A stretch of 64,000 nt of DNA from assembly GCF_019931065.1 (NCBI RefSeq), contig NZ_JAIOUQ010000003.1:1-64000 (forward strand). Direction: 5' to 3'. Both the position numbers and the translations under genes were made by a program. Under the pieces are notes generated by a model that ran no database searches, was not told where the DNA came from, and was given only the letters and a program-made list of their open reading frames with translations. Positions 32,469-41,291 of this stretch are shown one piece after another (the stretch's first letter is position 1; each line of letters opens with the position of its first letter). Source of the DNA: Methanobacterium spitsbergense. Lineage in GTDB: Archaea; Methanobacteriota; Methanobacteria; Methanobacteriales; Methanobacteriaceae.

Positions 32469-33965
32469 TTATTGTTCTTCTAAATGATCGCGAGCTTGTC
32501 TCAATTCTTCTTCTAATATTTTGCGTTCGGTTATATCTTTCCAATATGATGAGATTCCATCAGCAGAGGGGTACATGCTAAAATCAAACCATTGATCAGA
32601 GTTTTTAATACCTCGAGCTTCAAAGTGTTGGATTTCATCTGATTCCATTGTATTGCGGAATAACTCTTCATATTTTGTTCCTATGAATTCTGGAAATAAT
32701 TCCCATAGATTTTGTTCTATTAAGTCATCATGTTCTATTCCAAAGTATTCGGCAGCATATTGATTAATATAAATAAAATTCCAATTATGATCCAATGCAA
32801 AGAAAATGTCTTGTATACTGTCTAAAATCTCCCTCATTTGACTTTTACTGCGTGCAAGTTCTTCTTCTGCATGTTTACGTTCAGTATCTTCAAATACATA
32901 TCCTTTAACCCGAATAAGTTCATTTGAATCATTAAATATCCCAACAAGGTTTGCAACTACGTGAATTCTCAAACCATCAGATCTTCTCTGCCAAGTCTGA
33001 AAACCATAAAGTTTGCGTTCCTTTTTTAACCTCGTGACCATATAAGGCCAATCAAAACGATTAAATTTTGAAATATTTGAATTAGATGCCACTCTACAGC
33101 TATTAAAACCGTAAATCTCAGCAAATGCAGGGTTACATTCTAAAATTTCACCATCAATATTTGCAATAAAATCCCCTGTTAAATCTTCATCGAAAAGACG
33201 ATGATATTTTTCTTCACTTTCTTTTAAAAATTTTTCTGCTATTTTTCTTTCAGTATCATCAAAAATATAACCCTTAACCTGAATAAGTTCGTTTGAATCA
33301 TTAAAAATACCTACAACATTAGCAACCACTTGAATTATATTGCCATCTGGTCTTGTATGACTACTTTGATAACCTTTGATCTTAGGCTCATTTTTGAGCT
33401 GATTGATAAGGTTAATCCAATCAATTATGTTGAATTTTGAGATATCAAATTTTAATGCACTTTCACGATTATCAAATCCATATATCTCTAAAAAGGAAGG
33501 GTTACATTCTATTAATCTACCCTCCGGGGTTGCAATAAAATCACCTGTTAGATCATCCTCAAAAAATCTATAATACTTCTCTTCACTGTAGGGAATATCG
33601 ATTTTTTCTGAAGGACTTAAATTTTGAATCATCACTAAAAAACCAGAATCAACAACTGAAATAATAAATTCAATTATATCTTTACCAAAATTAGTTAAAT
33701 CAATATCCCTTTCAAATTTATCATTTCCAAAATCTTTCAATGGTATTTGAAACCTAAATAATCCTTCTTTAATTAATGTTTCTTTTATTGGAACAAAATT
33801 AGAAATTCCAAATAGGTTGACCCCAAAAACATCATCTAATTTAGATATTCCTAAAATTTTAAATGAAAATGGATTAATATCAATTAATTTACCTTCTTCA
33901 TTATAAAAAAGAATTCCTATTGGAGATTTATCAAATATACTCATGAATCTATCTATATCTTCCAT
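32469..33965 (-). CDS. PAS-domain sensor protein without a kinase domain
   Basis: A 498-residue protein with four PAS domains at about 1-115, 125-240, 250-370 and 375-490. The second and third are near-copies: both have a DLTGDFIA core and end VGIFNDSNELI plus VKGY. The chain stops at RQARDHLEEQ, right where a histidine kinase linker normally begins in methanogen sensors of this type, and only intergenic DNA and the trkA end follow. It thus lacks dimerisation and catalytic domains. It lies 30 bases after the HTH-PhoU gene and is probably cotranscribed. It could act as an adaptor, or be a truncated kinase. Confidence 0.8.
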   Translation of the reverse strand: MEDIDRFMSIFDKSPIGILFYNEEGKLIDINPFSFKILGISKLDDVFGVNLFGISNFVPIKETLIKEGLFRFQIPLKDFGNDKFERDIDLTNFGKDIIEFIISVVDSGFLVMIQNLSPSEKIDIPYSEEKYYRFFEDDLTGDFIATPEGRLIECNPSFLEIYGFDNRESALKFDISKFNIIDWINLINQLKNEPKIKGYQSSHTRPDGNIIQVVANVVGIFNDSNELIQVKGYIFDDTERKIAEKFLKESEEKYHRLFDEDLTGDFIANIDGEILECNPAFAEIYGFNSCRVASNSNISKFNRFDWPYMVTRLKKERKLYGFQTWQRRSDGLRIHVVANLVGIFNDSNELIRVKGYVFEDTERKHAEEELARSKSQMREILDSIQDIFFALDHNWNFIYINQYAAEYFGIEHDDLIEQNLWELFPEFIGTKYEELFRNTMESDEIQHFEARGIKNSDQWFDFSMYPSADGISSYWKDITERKILEEELRQARDHLEEQ

Positions 33966-33995
33966 TATAGATTCTCCCTGCTTTTATAATAAATA

Positions 33996-34895
33996 TTATT
34001 CTGAAGATCTTCTCCTGAAACGTTCAGGTGTGGTTGTTCTAGGTATATTTCTGTAAAATTCGCCAGCAGTATCGATTATTTCTACAGATATATCTCCAAT
34101 CCTTTCAAATGCTTTAACCACTCTGGATAAAGTTAAATAATAAGTTGAACGATCCTTATCCATAACATCATCCTCAGCCATTTGAATTGCGATGTTGTTA
34201 AGGGCTTTTTTCTGGAGTTCATGAATTTTCTCTTCGTAATCCATGACTTTTTCTTTTAAATCTAATTCTTCGTTTAAAAACCCTTGCATGGAATATTTAA
34301 CCATTTTTCGTGATGTTAAGTACATAGAGTTAAGTACCTCTAACATCTCTGGATCGACTTCATAACAACCATTTAATACAAAATTGGCAATATGACAGGT
34401 GTGATCTGCAATACGTTCAAGATCGTAAGCAACTTCACTGAATACCATTGTTTTACTAAATTCAGAATAGGGATTTATTGATATAACTGTATCAACTGAA
34501 GATCGAACCTTTTCATGCATGTTGTTACTAATATAATCCATTTCAAGTGCTTTATTAGCCATCTCATCATTATAATTTACAAAGGATTCAAATGACATAT
34601 CAAACTGTTTGCAAACATGTTCAACCATGTTCTTTAACATATCTTTAATGAGATACGCTCCAGCGTATTCTCTTGAAGTTTTTTCTTCATCAAACATTTC
34701 TGAAAATTCGTCAAACTTCTTCAAATCGAGAATATATGCTCTTCTAACAACACCACGTTTAACAAGGGGCTGTAGTAATTTAGTAACATATCTTCGAGTC
34801 AATCCAAGTTTTTCAGCTATTTCATCCTGAGTTGAGGGATTGTCATGTAATATTACATCAAGTATGGCTTTCAACGTGCTGTTAGATCGTTTCAT
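33996..34895 (-). CDS. HTH-PhoU transcriptional regulator
   Basis: The 299-residue protein fuses a winged helix (PSTQDEIAEKLGLTRRYVTK near residues 20-39, then LLQPLVKRGVVRR) to two PhoU repeats (residues about 75-290), with the metal-type segments SEVAYDLERIADHTCHIANF and VVKAFERIGDISVEIIDTAG. Archaeal proteins of this kind are thought to sense the phosphate transporter's state and regulate its genes. The pst operon with its own PhoU lies 7 kb away and has inverted repeats in its promoter. The gene begins 12 bases after the preceding membrane protein gene. Confidence 0.85.
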   Translation of the reverse strand: MKRSNSTLKAILDVILHDNPSTQDEIAEKLGLTRRYVTKLLQPLVKRGVVRRAYILDLKKFDEFSEMFDEEKTSREYAGAYLIKDMLKNMVEHVCKQFDMSFESFVNYNDEMANKALEMDYISNNMHEKVRSSVDTVISINPYSEFSKTMVFSEVAYDLERIADHTCHIANFVLNGCYEVDPEMLEVLNSMYLTSRKMVKYSMQGFLNEELDLKEKVMDYEEKIHELQKKALNNIAIQMAEDDVMDKDRSTYYLTLSRVVKAFERIGDISVEIIDTAGEFYRNIPRTTTPERFRRRSSE

Positions 34896-34907
34896 TTTAA
34901 ATCACTT

Positions 34908-35639
34908 TTACCTCATATCATGATCCCTTTTGGTCTCATCATCATTATTAATCTTGGGATCATTTCCCTTCTTACTATCTTTAAACCAATAATCTAACTT
35001 TTTAATATATTTAACATCCTCATCCTCAATTTTTTCATAATTCTCAAAATCAGTTTCATTTTTATCATTAATAATTGTAACTGATTCTTTTGTTATGGCT
35101 ATTATAACATAGCTAAGCGCAGCAATCACCATTAATGATATAATGATTCCTAATTCTGAAAATATCACCGAATAAAAGTCAGTGATAGGGGTATTAAAGT
35201 CTGCAAAACCTCCTAAAAGTACTATGATACCCACTATTATTATTATATATCCATAAAGTTTTTTAATATTTTCTGGTTGTATTATGGGATAAAGTCCCAT
35301 TATGATAAGTCCAACACCAATAGAACGGAATAAGTTGTTTTCCGTTGCATTTTCGAGTATGTAAAAGAAATTTCCAGGTTTTAAGTAAAGTAATGCAAAT
35401 ACGAATAATATTTCTATCGCAACTATCAAAATAAGGGGGATCGTATAGACTATTCTGGCTCCTACATTCTGAGTTCTAATTCCTTCCAATGGGGCTTTAA
35501 ATAAATGAGACATTATTTGATAGAGAATAGCACCTAATACTGCCCCAATAACTGTTCCTCCAATTCCAAGTATTGATGTGGCATAAGCCACAATTCCCGC
35601 GATGATTCCTGCCATCGCTACATCCAATGTTTTTGACAT
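34908..35639 (-). CDS. membrane protein upstream of HTH-PhoU regulator
   Basis: I do not recognise the family of this 243-residue protein. Its N-terminal 45 residues form a glycine-rich hydrophobic stretch (AGIIAGIVAYATSILGIGG and TVIGAVLGAILYQIM) resembling a glycine zipper. Four more helices follow at about 68-88, 105-122, 128-148 and 160-182, then an acidic and basic cytoplasmic tail (residues 185-243). The gene opens a three-gene unit with HTH-PhoU and PAS genes, so it may be the membrane part of a sensing system. GTGATAAAAC precedes its ATG. Confidence 0.65.
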   Translation of the reverse strand: MSKTLDVAMAGIIAGIVAYATSILGIGGTVIGAVLGAILYQIMSHLFKAPLEGIRTQNVGARIVYTIPLILIVAIEILFVFALLYLKPGNFFYILENATENNLFRSIGVGLIIMGLYPIIQPENIKKLYGYIIIIVGIIVLLGGFADFNTPITDFYSVIFSELGIIISLMVIAALSYVIIAITKESVTIINDKNETDFENYEKIEDEDVKYIKKLDYWFKDSKKGNDPKINNDDETKRDHDMR

Positions 35640-35800
35640 GTTTTATCACTTTAAATCTTAGTTTCATTATCTTAAAATCTTGTTACCTTTTTTGTTTAAA
35701 TTTATTTGAATTTCAATTATAAATTTTTGTAAAATAATTTATTTATTTTAAATTATTATACTTATTAAAAAAAATTGTATAAATTGGGCATGACTATGCC

Positions 35801-36607
35801 TTAAGGCAAATGAAGTGTGTTATGATTATAAGAGCTTATACTATATTCATTTCCATCTACTTCTACAGAATAGTTAGCTAATTCTTTCTTGTACCCAGTT
35901 TCTGTATTTATTAGGTTCACAAATATTCCACATTCATCTATTAAAAGTTCGTTGTATGAAGGATATGTGTGTCCCCTCAATTTTCTGGTTGTTGCAGTAC
36001 CTGAATTTAGTGTTACCATCTTTTCAAGCATCCAAACGTTAGGAACATGTTTATGTCCATTCAATACAAAATCAACACCATAATCCGTGAACACTCGTAA
36101 AAGATCTCCAGAATCTAGTAAAATATTTCTTTCACGACCTGTTTGAGGGATTGGAAGTAAATGGTGGTGAAAAGTGACTATCTTGCATATATCATCCGGA
36201 ATTTTATTCAGTTCATTTTTTAACCATTCCAATTGATCAACGCCAATTTGTCCATCATTTATATCTGGTTCTGATGAGTCTAACCCTATTATTGCAAATC
36301 CTCCACTTTTATCATGATGAATAAATTTGCGTTCCCCAACCTGTTTTTCAAAATGGACTAATCCAACGTTTCTAGCATCATGGTTACCTGGAATCACATG
36401 GATCTCTGTAATAGACTCTAATTCATCAAGAAAAGTGGATGCATCATTATATTCATGTACATAGCCATGAGTTGTTAAGTCACCAGACACAATGATCAGA
36501 TCAGGATTTTCATCGGTAACCTGCTTTAATAAATTATTTTTGAGGTCTTGTGAAAATGTTTTTTCCCCGAAATGTATATCCGATACCTGTATTATCTTTT
36601 TTTGCAA
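35801..36607 (-). CDS. calcineurin-like metallophosphoesterase
   Basis: The 268-residue cytoplasmic phosphoesterase shows all metal-site motifs in order: VSDIHFGEKT near residue 8, IIVSGDLTTHG near 40, VIPGNHDARN near 72, TFHHHLLPIP near 147 and FVLNGHKHVP near 185. The group includes cyclic nucleotide and UDP-sugar-type phosphodiesterases; the substrate here is unknown. AAAGGTGAATTAATTGC precedes a start near 36607. Confidence 0.85.
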   Translation of the reverse strand: MQKKIIQVSDIHFGEKTFSQDLKNNLLKQVTDENPDLIIVSGDLTTHGYVHEYNDASTFLDELESITEIHVIPGNHDARNVGLVHFEKQVGERKFIHHDKSGGFAIIGLDSSEPDINDGQIGVDQLEWLKNELNKIPDDICKIVTFHHHLLPIPQTGRERNILLDSGDLLRVFTDYGVDFVLNGHKHVPNVWMLEKMVTLNSGTATTRKLRGHTYPSYNELLIDECGIFVNLINTETGYKKELANYSVEVDGNEYSISSYNHNTLHLP

Positions 36608-36689
36608 TTAATTCACCTTTAAATCCTATTTAAATAGTATTCAATTTGATACAATTTATAATTAATTAAAAAAATATAAAAAAATTTAA

Positions 36690-36760
36690 GCCTCAGGGGG
36701 GATTTGAACCCCCGGCCTATGCCTTACCAAGGCATCGCTCTACCCCTGAGCCACTGAGGC
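36690..36760 (-). tRNA. tRNA-Thr (anticodon GGT)
   Basis: The minus strand folds as a normal cloverleaf of 71 bases: acceptor GCCTCAG/CTGAGGC, D arm GCTC/GAGC, anticodon stem ATGCC/GGCAT around the loop TTGGTAA, and T arm GGGGG/CCCCC around TTCAAAT. No CCA is encoded. Confidence 0.95.
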
Positions 36761-36832
36761 ATTATTAAATCAGTAATAAATGTATAATTTAAAATTTTAC
36801 AGATTAAGTGGTTACAAAATTGATATAAAAGT

Positions 36833-36915
36833 GCAGGGGATGGGATTCGAACCCACGTAGGCCTACGCCAGAGGATCTTAAGTCCACCCCCTTTGGCCAG
36901 CTCGGGCACCCCTGC
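36833..36915 (-). tRNA. tRNA-Leu (anticodon TAA)
   Basis: The 83-base minus-strand gene has acceptor GCAGGGG/CCCCTGC, T arm GTGGG/CCCAT around TTCGAAT, an anticodon loop CTTAAGA, and a long class II variable arm (GTAGGCCTAC region), as expected for leucine. It is encoded 72 bases upstream of the tRNA-Thr gene and the two may be cotranscribed. No CCA is encoded. Confidence 0.93.
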
Positions 36916-37225
36916 ATACAAACGAAGTTAGTTTACATCATATATTAAGTTAACGGTTTCACTAAAGATAAATCAATTTATTACCTTTCAAAGCCAAATT
37001 TCAGAGATTAAACTTAAAATAATATATTTTAAAATATTAAATATTAGTTCTAACCAAACAAAAAAGTGTTATTATCTATAAATATTACTTTATCCCCATA
37101 TATTCTCTTTGATATCAATTTAATTGCATTAAATAAACTTAATAAGGATTTAAGATAAAAACATAAGATATATAAGAATCTTATACCAATAAATAACTAT
37201 ATTGAACTTATTAAAGGTGATCAGA
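36916..37225. other. intergenic region with candidate promoter and palindrome
   Basis: This 310-base gap separates the tRNAs from the ferredoxin gene. It holds a perfect 15-base palindrome, TATAAGA-A-TCTTATA, at 37171-37185, about 40 bases before the ferredoxin start, where it overlaps or replaces the TATA box. I see no other structure. Confidence 0.45.
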
Positions 37226-37399
37226 ATGGATATCTTATCAGAAAATTGTGGATATTGTGGTTGCTGTGTAGGAGTATGTCCGGAAAATGTTCTTGAATTG
37301 GAAGAAAGTAAATTGCATATTAAAGAAGGATGCGCTGAATGCGGAAACTGTGTAATTGTGTGTCCTCTTGGAGCACTGATCATTGGAGGTAGCCAATGA
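37226..37399 (+). CDS. small two-cluster ferredoxin (4Fe-4S)
   Basis: A 57-residue ferredoxin with two complete cluster motifs, CGYCGCCVGVCPENVLE and CAECGNCVIVCPLGALI. ATG at 37226 follows AAAGGTGATCAG; the frame also reaches back eight codons. It overlaps the lipid reductase start by four bases (ATGA), so it is probably that enzyme's electron donor. Confidence 0.87.
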   Translation: MDILSENCGYCGCCVGVCPENVLELEESKLHIKEGCAECGNCVIVCPLGALIIGGSQ

Positions 37400-38553
37400 A
37401 AAAATTGGAATATGATGTTGTGGTAGTTGGTGGACGAGTAGGAGGTTCAACTGCATCCTTATTCGCGTCAAAATCCGATGTTGACGTCCTTATGATTGAG
37501 AAAAGGCAAGAAATTGGAAGTCCTGTACAATGTGCAGAAGGTGTAACATATAACACATTTGAAACCCTTGAAATAAAGCCATCTGAAAGATACATTCGTT
37601 CAAGAATTAAAGGTGCATACATTAATGCACCAGATGGGAGAAGGATCAAATATGATGGAGATATTGCTGAAGGGATGGTTATAGATCGTAAAATATTTGA
37701 TAAAGAACTTGCAATAGAGTCTGCAAAAGCAGGAACAGACATTATGGTTAAAACAACTGCTAAAGATTTAATAATAAAAGATCAAAAGGTCTGTGGTGTT
37801 ATTGCAAAACACTTGGGAGAAACAATTGAAATAAGCGCCGATGTAGTGATAGCTGCTGATGGTATTGAATCTAATATGGCCAGATTAGCAGGCATTGAAA
37901 CCCATCACAACCCCGATCTGATCTGTTCTTGTGCCCAATACGAGATGGTAGGAATGGATGTTGATCCTGGAGTCTTAGAATTTTACTTTGGGGAAAAAAT
38001 TGCACCAGGAGGATACTTATGGATATTTCCTAAAGGAGATGGTATTGCAAATGTTGGAGTGGGTATTCGAAGTTCAGTTGAAACTGCTATCAACTATCTT
38101 AACAAATATGTTTCTGATTTAGATGCAACTCCTGTAGAACTAAATATTGGAGGAGTACCTGTTTCAGGACCAATAGATAAAACATATACAGATGGATTTT
38201 TAGTCGTTGGTGATGCAGCAGGACAGGTAGACCCGATTACTGGCGGTGGAATCCATCCCACAATCTCATGTGCAAGGATTGCTGGAGAGATTGCAGCAGA
38301 AGCCGTACAAAATAATGACTATTCATCAGAATTCTTAAAGAGCTACCATAAAAAATGGCGAGATGAAATAGGTGAAACCCTTGATCAATCTGTTAAATAT
38401 CGTAGAATGGCAGATAAACTAAATGATAATGATATGAATGCACTTGCAGAATTTATTGAAACTCAAGATCTGGAAGCTATATCTAAGATATCTGTACTAA
38501 AATTTGTTGGAAAACATCCCAATCTTATGAAGCTCTTAACAGAGCTATTATAA
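37396..38553 (+). CDS. geranylgeranyl reductase family flavoprotein
   Basis: The 385-residue FAD enzyme saturates the isoprenoid chains of archaeal membrane lipids, using reduced ferredoxin or F420H2-derived electrons. The FAD site reads VVVVGGRVGGSTASLFAS at residues 8-25, with KRQEIGSPVQCAEG near 36; the GGR-type substrate motif is APGGYLWIFPKGDGIANVGV near 200, and the second FAD motif is GFLVVGDAAGQVDPITGGGI near 270. All are intact. Coupling to the ferredoxin just upstream suggests a dedicated electron supply. Which double bonds are reduced is not visible. Confidence 0.9.
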   Translation: MKKLEYDVVVVGGRVGGSTASLFASKSDVDVLMIEKRQEIGSPVQCAEGVTYNTFETLEIKPSERYIRSRIKGAYINAPDGRRIKYDGDIAEGMVIDRKIFDKELAIESAKAGTDIMVKTTAKDLIIKDQKVCGVIAKHLGETIEISADVVIAADGIESNMARLAGIETHHNPDLICSCAQYEMVGMDVDPGVLEFYFGEKIAPGGYLWIFPKGDGIANVGVGIRSSVETAINYLNKYVSDLDATPVELNIGGVPVSGPIDKTYTDGFLVVGDAAGQVDPITGGGIHPTISCARIAGEIAAEAVQNNDYSSEFLKSYHKKWRDEIGETLDQSVKYRRMADKLNDNDMNALAEFIETQDLEAISKISVLKFVGKHPNLMKLLTELL

Positions 38554-38712
38554 TCCATTCTATTTCTTTTTAAAAAATTAATCCAAAATAGTTTCAATTT
38601 AAGTGGTTACTACAATAGATAAATCCTAAATTATTTATCCATAAAAGAATACATATTAAGTATAAAGAGATCATTATGAACTTTAATATCTTGAAGGATG
38701 TGAACAACACTG

Positions 38713-40077
38713 ATGGATTCTAAAGAACAAGAGTTTAAACCTAATATAGATGATCTAGAAGCCAAAAAAGATATTAAGGGTTTAATTAAAGCCCTCAAAC
38801 ATGAAGATCATATTGTTAGGAAGCAAGCTGCAGTATCACTTAAAAAGGTAGGTAATGAAAGTGCAGTTGAAGCTCTTATTGAAGCACTTAACTATGAAAA
38901 ATGGGAAGACAAATATACAGTATTAATAGCTGTTAGAGAAAATGCAGCAGAAGCTCTAGGAAAAATTGGAGATAAAAGAGCTATTGAACCTTTAATAAAA
39001 GCTTTATTCGAAGACACAGATGAAGAGGTAAGGTGGAAAGCTGCAGCAGCACTTGGAAAGATTGGAGACCCTCTTGCAGTGGAACCATTGATACATGCCC
39101 TTAATGATAAAAGCTGGACAGTACGAAGGAATGTTACAATATCGCTAGGAGATCTTGGTGATGAAAGAGCTTTTGATTTTATATTAAAATCCATGAATGA
39201 CAAAGATTGGCATGTAAGGAAGTATGCCGCTGTTGCACTTGGAAAAATTGGGGATGAAAGAGCAATAGATCCCCTTATGAAAGCTTTAAATGATGAAGAT
39301 GGTGATGTGAGATGGAAATCTATTATTGCCCTGGGAAATATAGGTACTTCTGCTGTTGAACCATTATTAAAAGCCTTTGAGACTGATAATTGGCAGACAA
39401 AATCAAGGGTTGCCGAAGTACTTGGAAAAATTGGAGATAAAAGAGCAGTAAGTCCATTAATTCAAACACTAAACAATAAAAATCAGAACAAATATGTTCG
39501 AGGCCGTATTATAGAAGCTCTTGGGAAAATAGGAGATGAAAGGGCAGTGGAACCATTGATTAAAGCTCTTGATGATAAATATATTTATGTAAGACTCAAA
39601 GCTGAAAATGCTCTTGATACAATTAAAACCAAAGGTACAGGATCATGGATTGTGCACTATGAAAATGGAGAAATTTCATTTGATTACCCTCATAGCTGGG
39701 AGATAATTGAAACAACAGATGAAAAAAAAGTTATTAAAGGAGGGGTTGCTAACAATGCAATAAACTTCTCAATTAACAGACTTGAAGAGGCAGAGGATAT
39801 CAAAGTGGAAGAGTTTTCAGGTATATTGAAAAATGTATTCTTGATGCAAAACAGCAAGATCATATCAGAAATGGAATTCAAAGCCAAGGATATGGATGCT
39901 ATCATATTAGTGGGTGAAAATCCACATAAGGTATCCCTTACAAAAATAATGATAATTGCTTTTAAAAAGAAGGATTTATTATTTTATTTATGGTTTGCTG
40001 GGGAACATGAAAATTTCGAACTTTTCAACGAAGACATAGATTTTATAGTTGACAGTTTCCACATACAAAATTCTTAA
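38713..40077 (+). CDS. HEAT-repeat protein with C-terminal PsbP-like domain
   Basis: The 454-residue protein begins with about nine HEAT-like (PBS-lyase) repeats to residue 300. Many repeats share the core LGKIGDERAVEPLIKAL. From residue about 312 the segment ISFDYPHSWEIIETTDEKKV starts a second domain that resembles PsbP/DUF1795. HEAT repeats form curved protein-binding surfaces, so it is probably a scaffold; its partner is unknown. The start follows AAGGATGTGAAC with a few bases between. There is no signal peptide, although the PsbP-like group is often exported. Confidence 0.75.
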   Translation: MDSKEQEFKPNIDDLEAKKDIKGLIKALKHEDHIVRKQAAVSLKKVGNESAVEALIEALNYEKWEDKYTVLIAVRENAAEALGKIGDKRAIEPLIKALFEDTDEEVRWKAAAALGKIGDPLAVEPLIHALNDKSWTVRRNVTISLGDLGDERAFDFILKSMNDKDWHVRKYAAVALGKIGDERAIDPLMKALNDEDGDVRWKSIIALGNIGTSAVEPLLKAFETDNWQTKSRVAEVLGKIGDKRAVSPLIQTLNNKNQNKYVRGRIIEALGKIGDERAVEPLIKALDDKYIYVRLKAENALDTIKTKGTGSWIVHYENGEISFDYPHSWEIIETTDEKKVIKGGVANNAINFSINRLEEAEDIKVEEFSGILKNVFLMQNSKIISEMEFKAKDMDAIILVGENPHKVSLTKIMIIAFKKKDLLFYLWFAGEHENFELFNEDIDFIVDSFHIQNS

Positions 40078-40166
40078 ACATACCAAAATCATATTTATTT
40101 TATCATTAAATTAAAATGTTAAAAATTAATTATTCTCATGTAGACTTATTTATATTAATAAATTAG

Positions 40167-40784
40167 ATGAATAATTTATTTATATACTCAATAAATGACT
40201 TAGGTCCTGATAAAATAAATAAAAAAAGTAAGAATCCCATAATAATTTCTACACACAAAAATGAAAATCTATACTTTGCTGTAGGATATTCAGAAAGAGG
40301 AAAAATAATACGAATATCACTACCCCAAAAGAGTGAAGAAGACGCAATATTTGAGATAGCAAAATATCATCCTGAATTTTTAGTTTCAGATCAATACTGC
40401 GAAACTGCAGAGATGATTTGTAAAATGTATCATGGAAGAGATGTAAAATTTGATTTAGAAATTCTTGATATTGAAGAATCAACAATTAATACTTCCTTTG
40501 AAAAGGAGGTAATTCTTGAAGTTGCAAAAATACCCGGTGGTAGCGTAAGAACTTATAAAGAAATCGCAAAATTACTGAATAGCCATGCTTACAGGGCAGT
40601 TGGAACGGCCATAGGTAAAAACCCATTCCCCATATTAATCCCTTGTCACAGAGTAATTAGATCAGATGGAAAAATCGGTGACTTCAGAGGAGGAACTCCA
40701 ATGAAGGTTGAAATATTGAAAAATGAAGGAATCAAAATTCAAGATCTAAAATTATTGGATCCAAAAAAAACTTACAAAAAATAA
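40167..40784 (+). CDS. methylated-DNA-protein-cysteine methyltransferase (MGMT/Ogt)
   Basis: The 205-residue protein removes methyl groups from O6-methylguanine by transferring them to its own cysteine. The active-site segment IPCHRVIRSDGKIGDFRGG is complete, and the DNA-binding helix-turn-helix SVRTYKEIAKLLNSHAYRAV with the arginine finger lies just before it. The N-terminal 100 residues are an archaeal extra domain. Only 18 bases separate its stop from that of the convergent cdh ferredoxin. Confidence 0.9.
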   Translation: MNNLFIYSINDLGPDKINKKSKNPIIISTHKNENLYFAVGYSERGKIIRISLPQKSEEDAIFEIAKYHPEFLVSDQYCETAEMICKMYHGRDVKFDLEILDIEESTINTSFEKEVILEVAKIPGGSVRTYKEIAKLLNSHAYRAVGTAIGKNPFPILIPCHRVIRSDGKIGDFRGGTPMKVEILKNEGIKIQDLKLLDPKKTYKK

Positions 40785-40802
40785 AAAAAACAGAAAATCT
40801 AT

Positions 40803-41270
40803 CTAAATTTTATCCTGATATGCTTTCATAGCTTGTTCAAGCACATCTGCAAATGTTGTATCATTTTTAAGATCTTCAAGATCTTCAATTGAGAATATCT
40901 TGAGAACATTATCTTTACATGCTTCAACACATGCAGGAATAATTCTATCTGTTTCCATGCATAAGGTGCACTTCTGGGTTGATTTTTTCTCTGCATCAAT
41001 AACAATCATCCCCACAGGACATGCAATCATACACAGTCTGCAGAGTATACATGCTTCCTGATCCACAAATAAAGTTCCATCCTCCTCCCTTATGGCGTTA
41101 GTAGGACATATTCTAGCACAAGGTGCTTTATCAGGATGGCATTGCATGCAGAAGATTGGAACAGTGGAGGTCTTTTTTGCCCTTGAAACTCCATGCTCGT
41201 CACGACATGCTGTAATACAATCCTTGCACTCAGTGCACATTCTAGGATCAACAACCATCAGCGTCTTCAT
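40803..41270 (-). CDS. CooF-like ferredoxin at the end of the cdh operon
   Basis: A 155-residue electron-transfer protein with four cysteine clusters: CTECKDCITACRDE, CMQCHPDKAPCARICP, CILCRLCMIACP and CTLCMETDRIIPACVEAC. This resembles CooF/HycB-type carriers. It follows cdhE by 21 bases and is the last gene of the operon, so it probably serves as the electron partner of CODH/ACS. Confidence 0.8.
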   Translation of the reverse strand: MKTLMVVDPRMCTECKDCITACRDEHGVSRAKKTSTVPIFCMQCHPDKAPCARICPTNAIREEDGTLFVDQEACILCRLCMIACPVGMIVIDAEKKSTQKCTLCMETDRIIPACVEACKDNVLKIFSIEDLEDLKNDTTFADVLEQAMKAYQDKI

Positions 41271-41291
41271 AAGATCATTCCTATCACTTTT

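Noticed and set aside
36724..36921. A 65-residue frame covering the two tRNA genes.
   Set aside because: It is read through tRNA-Thr and tRNA-Leu, which fold as complete cloverleaves.
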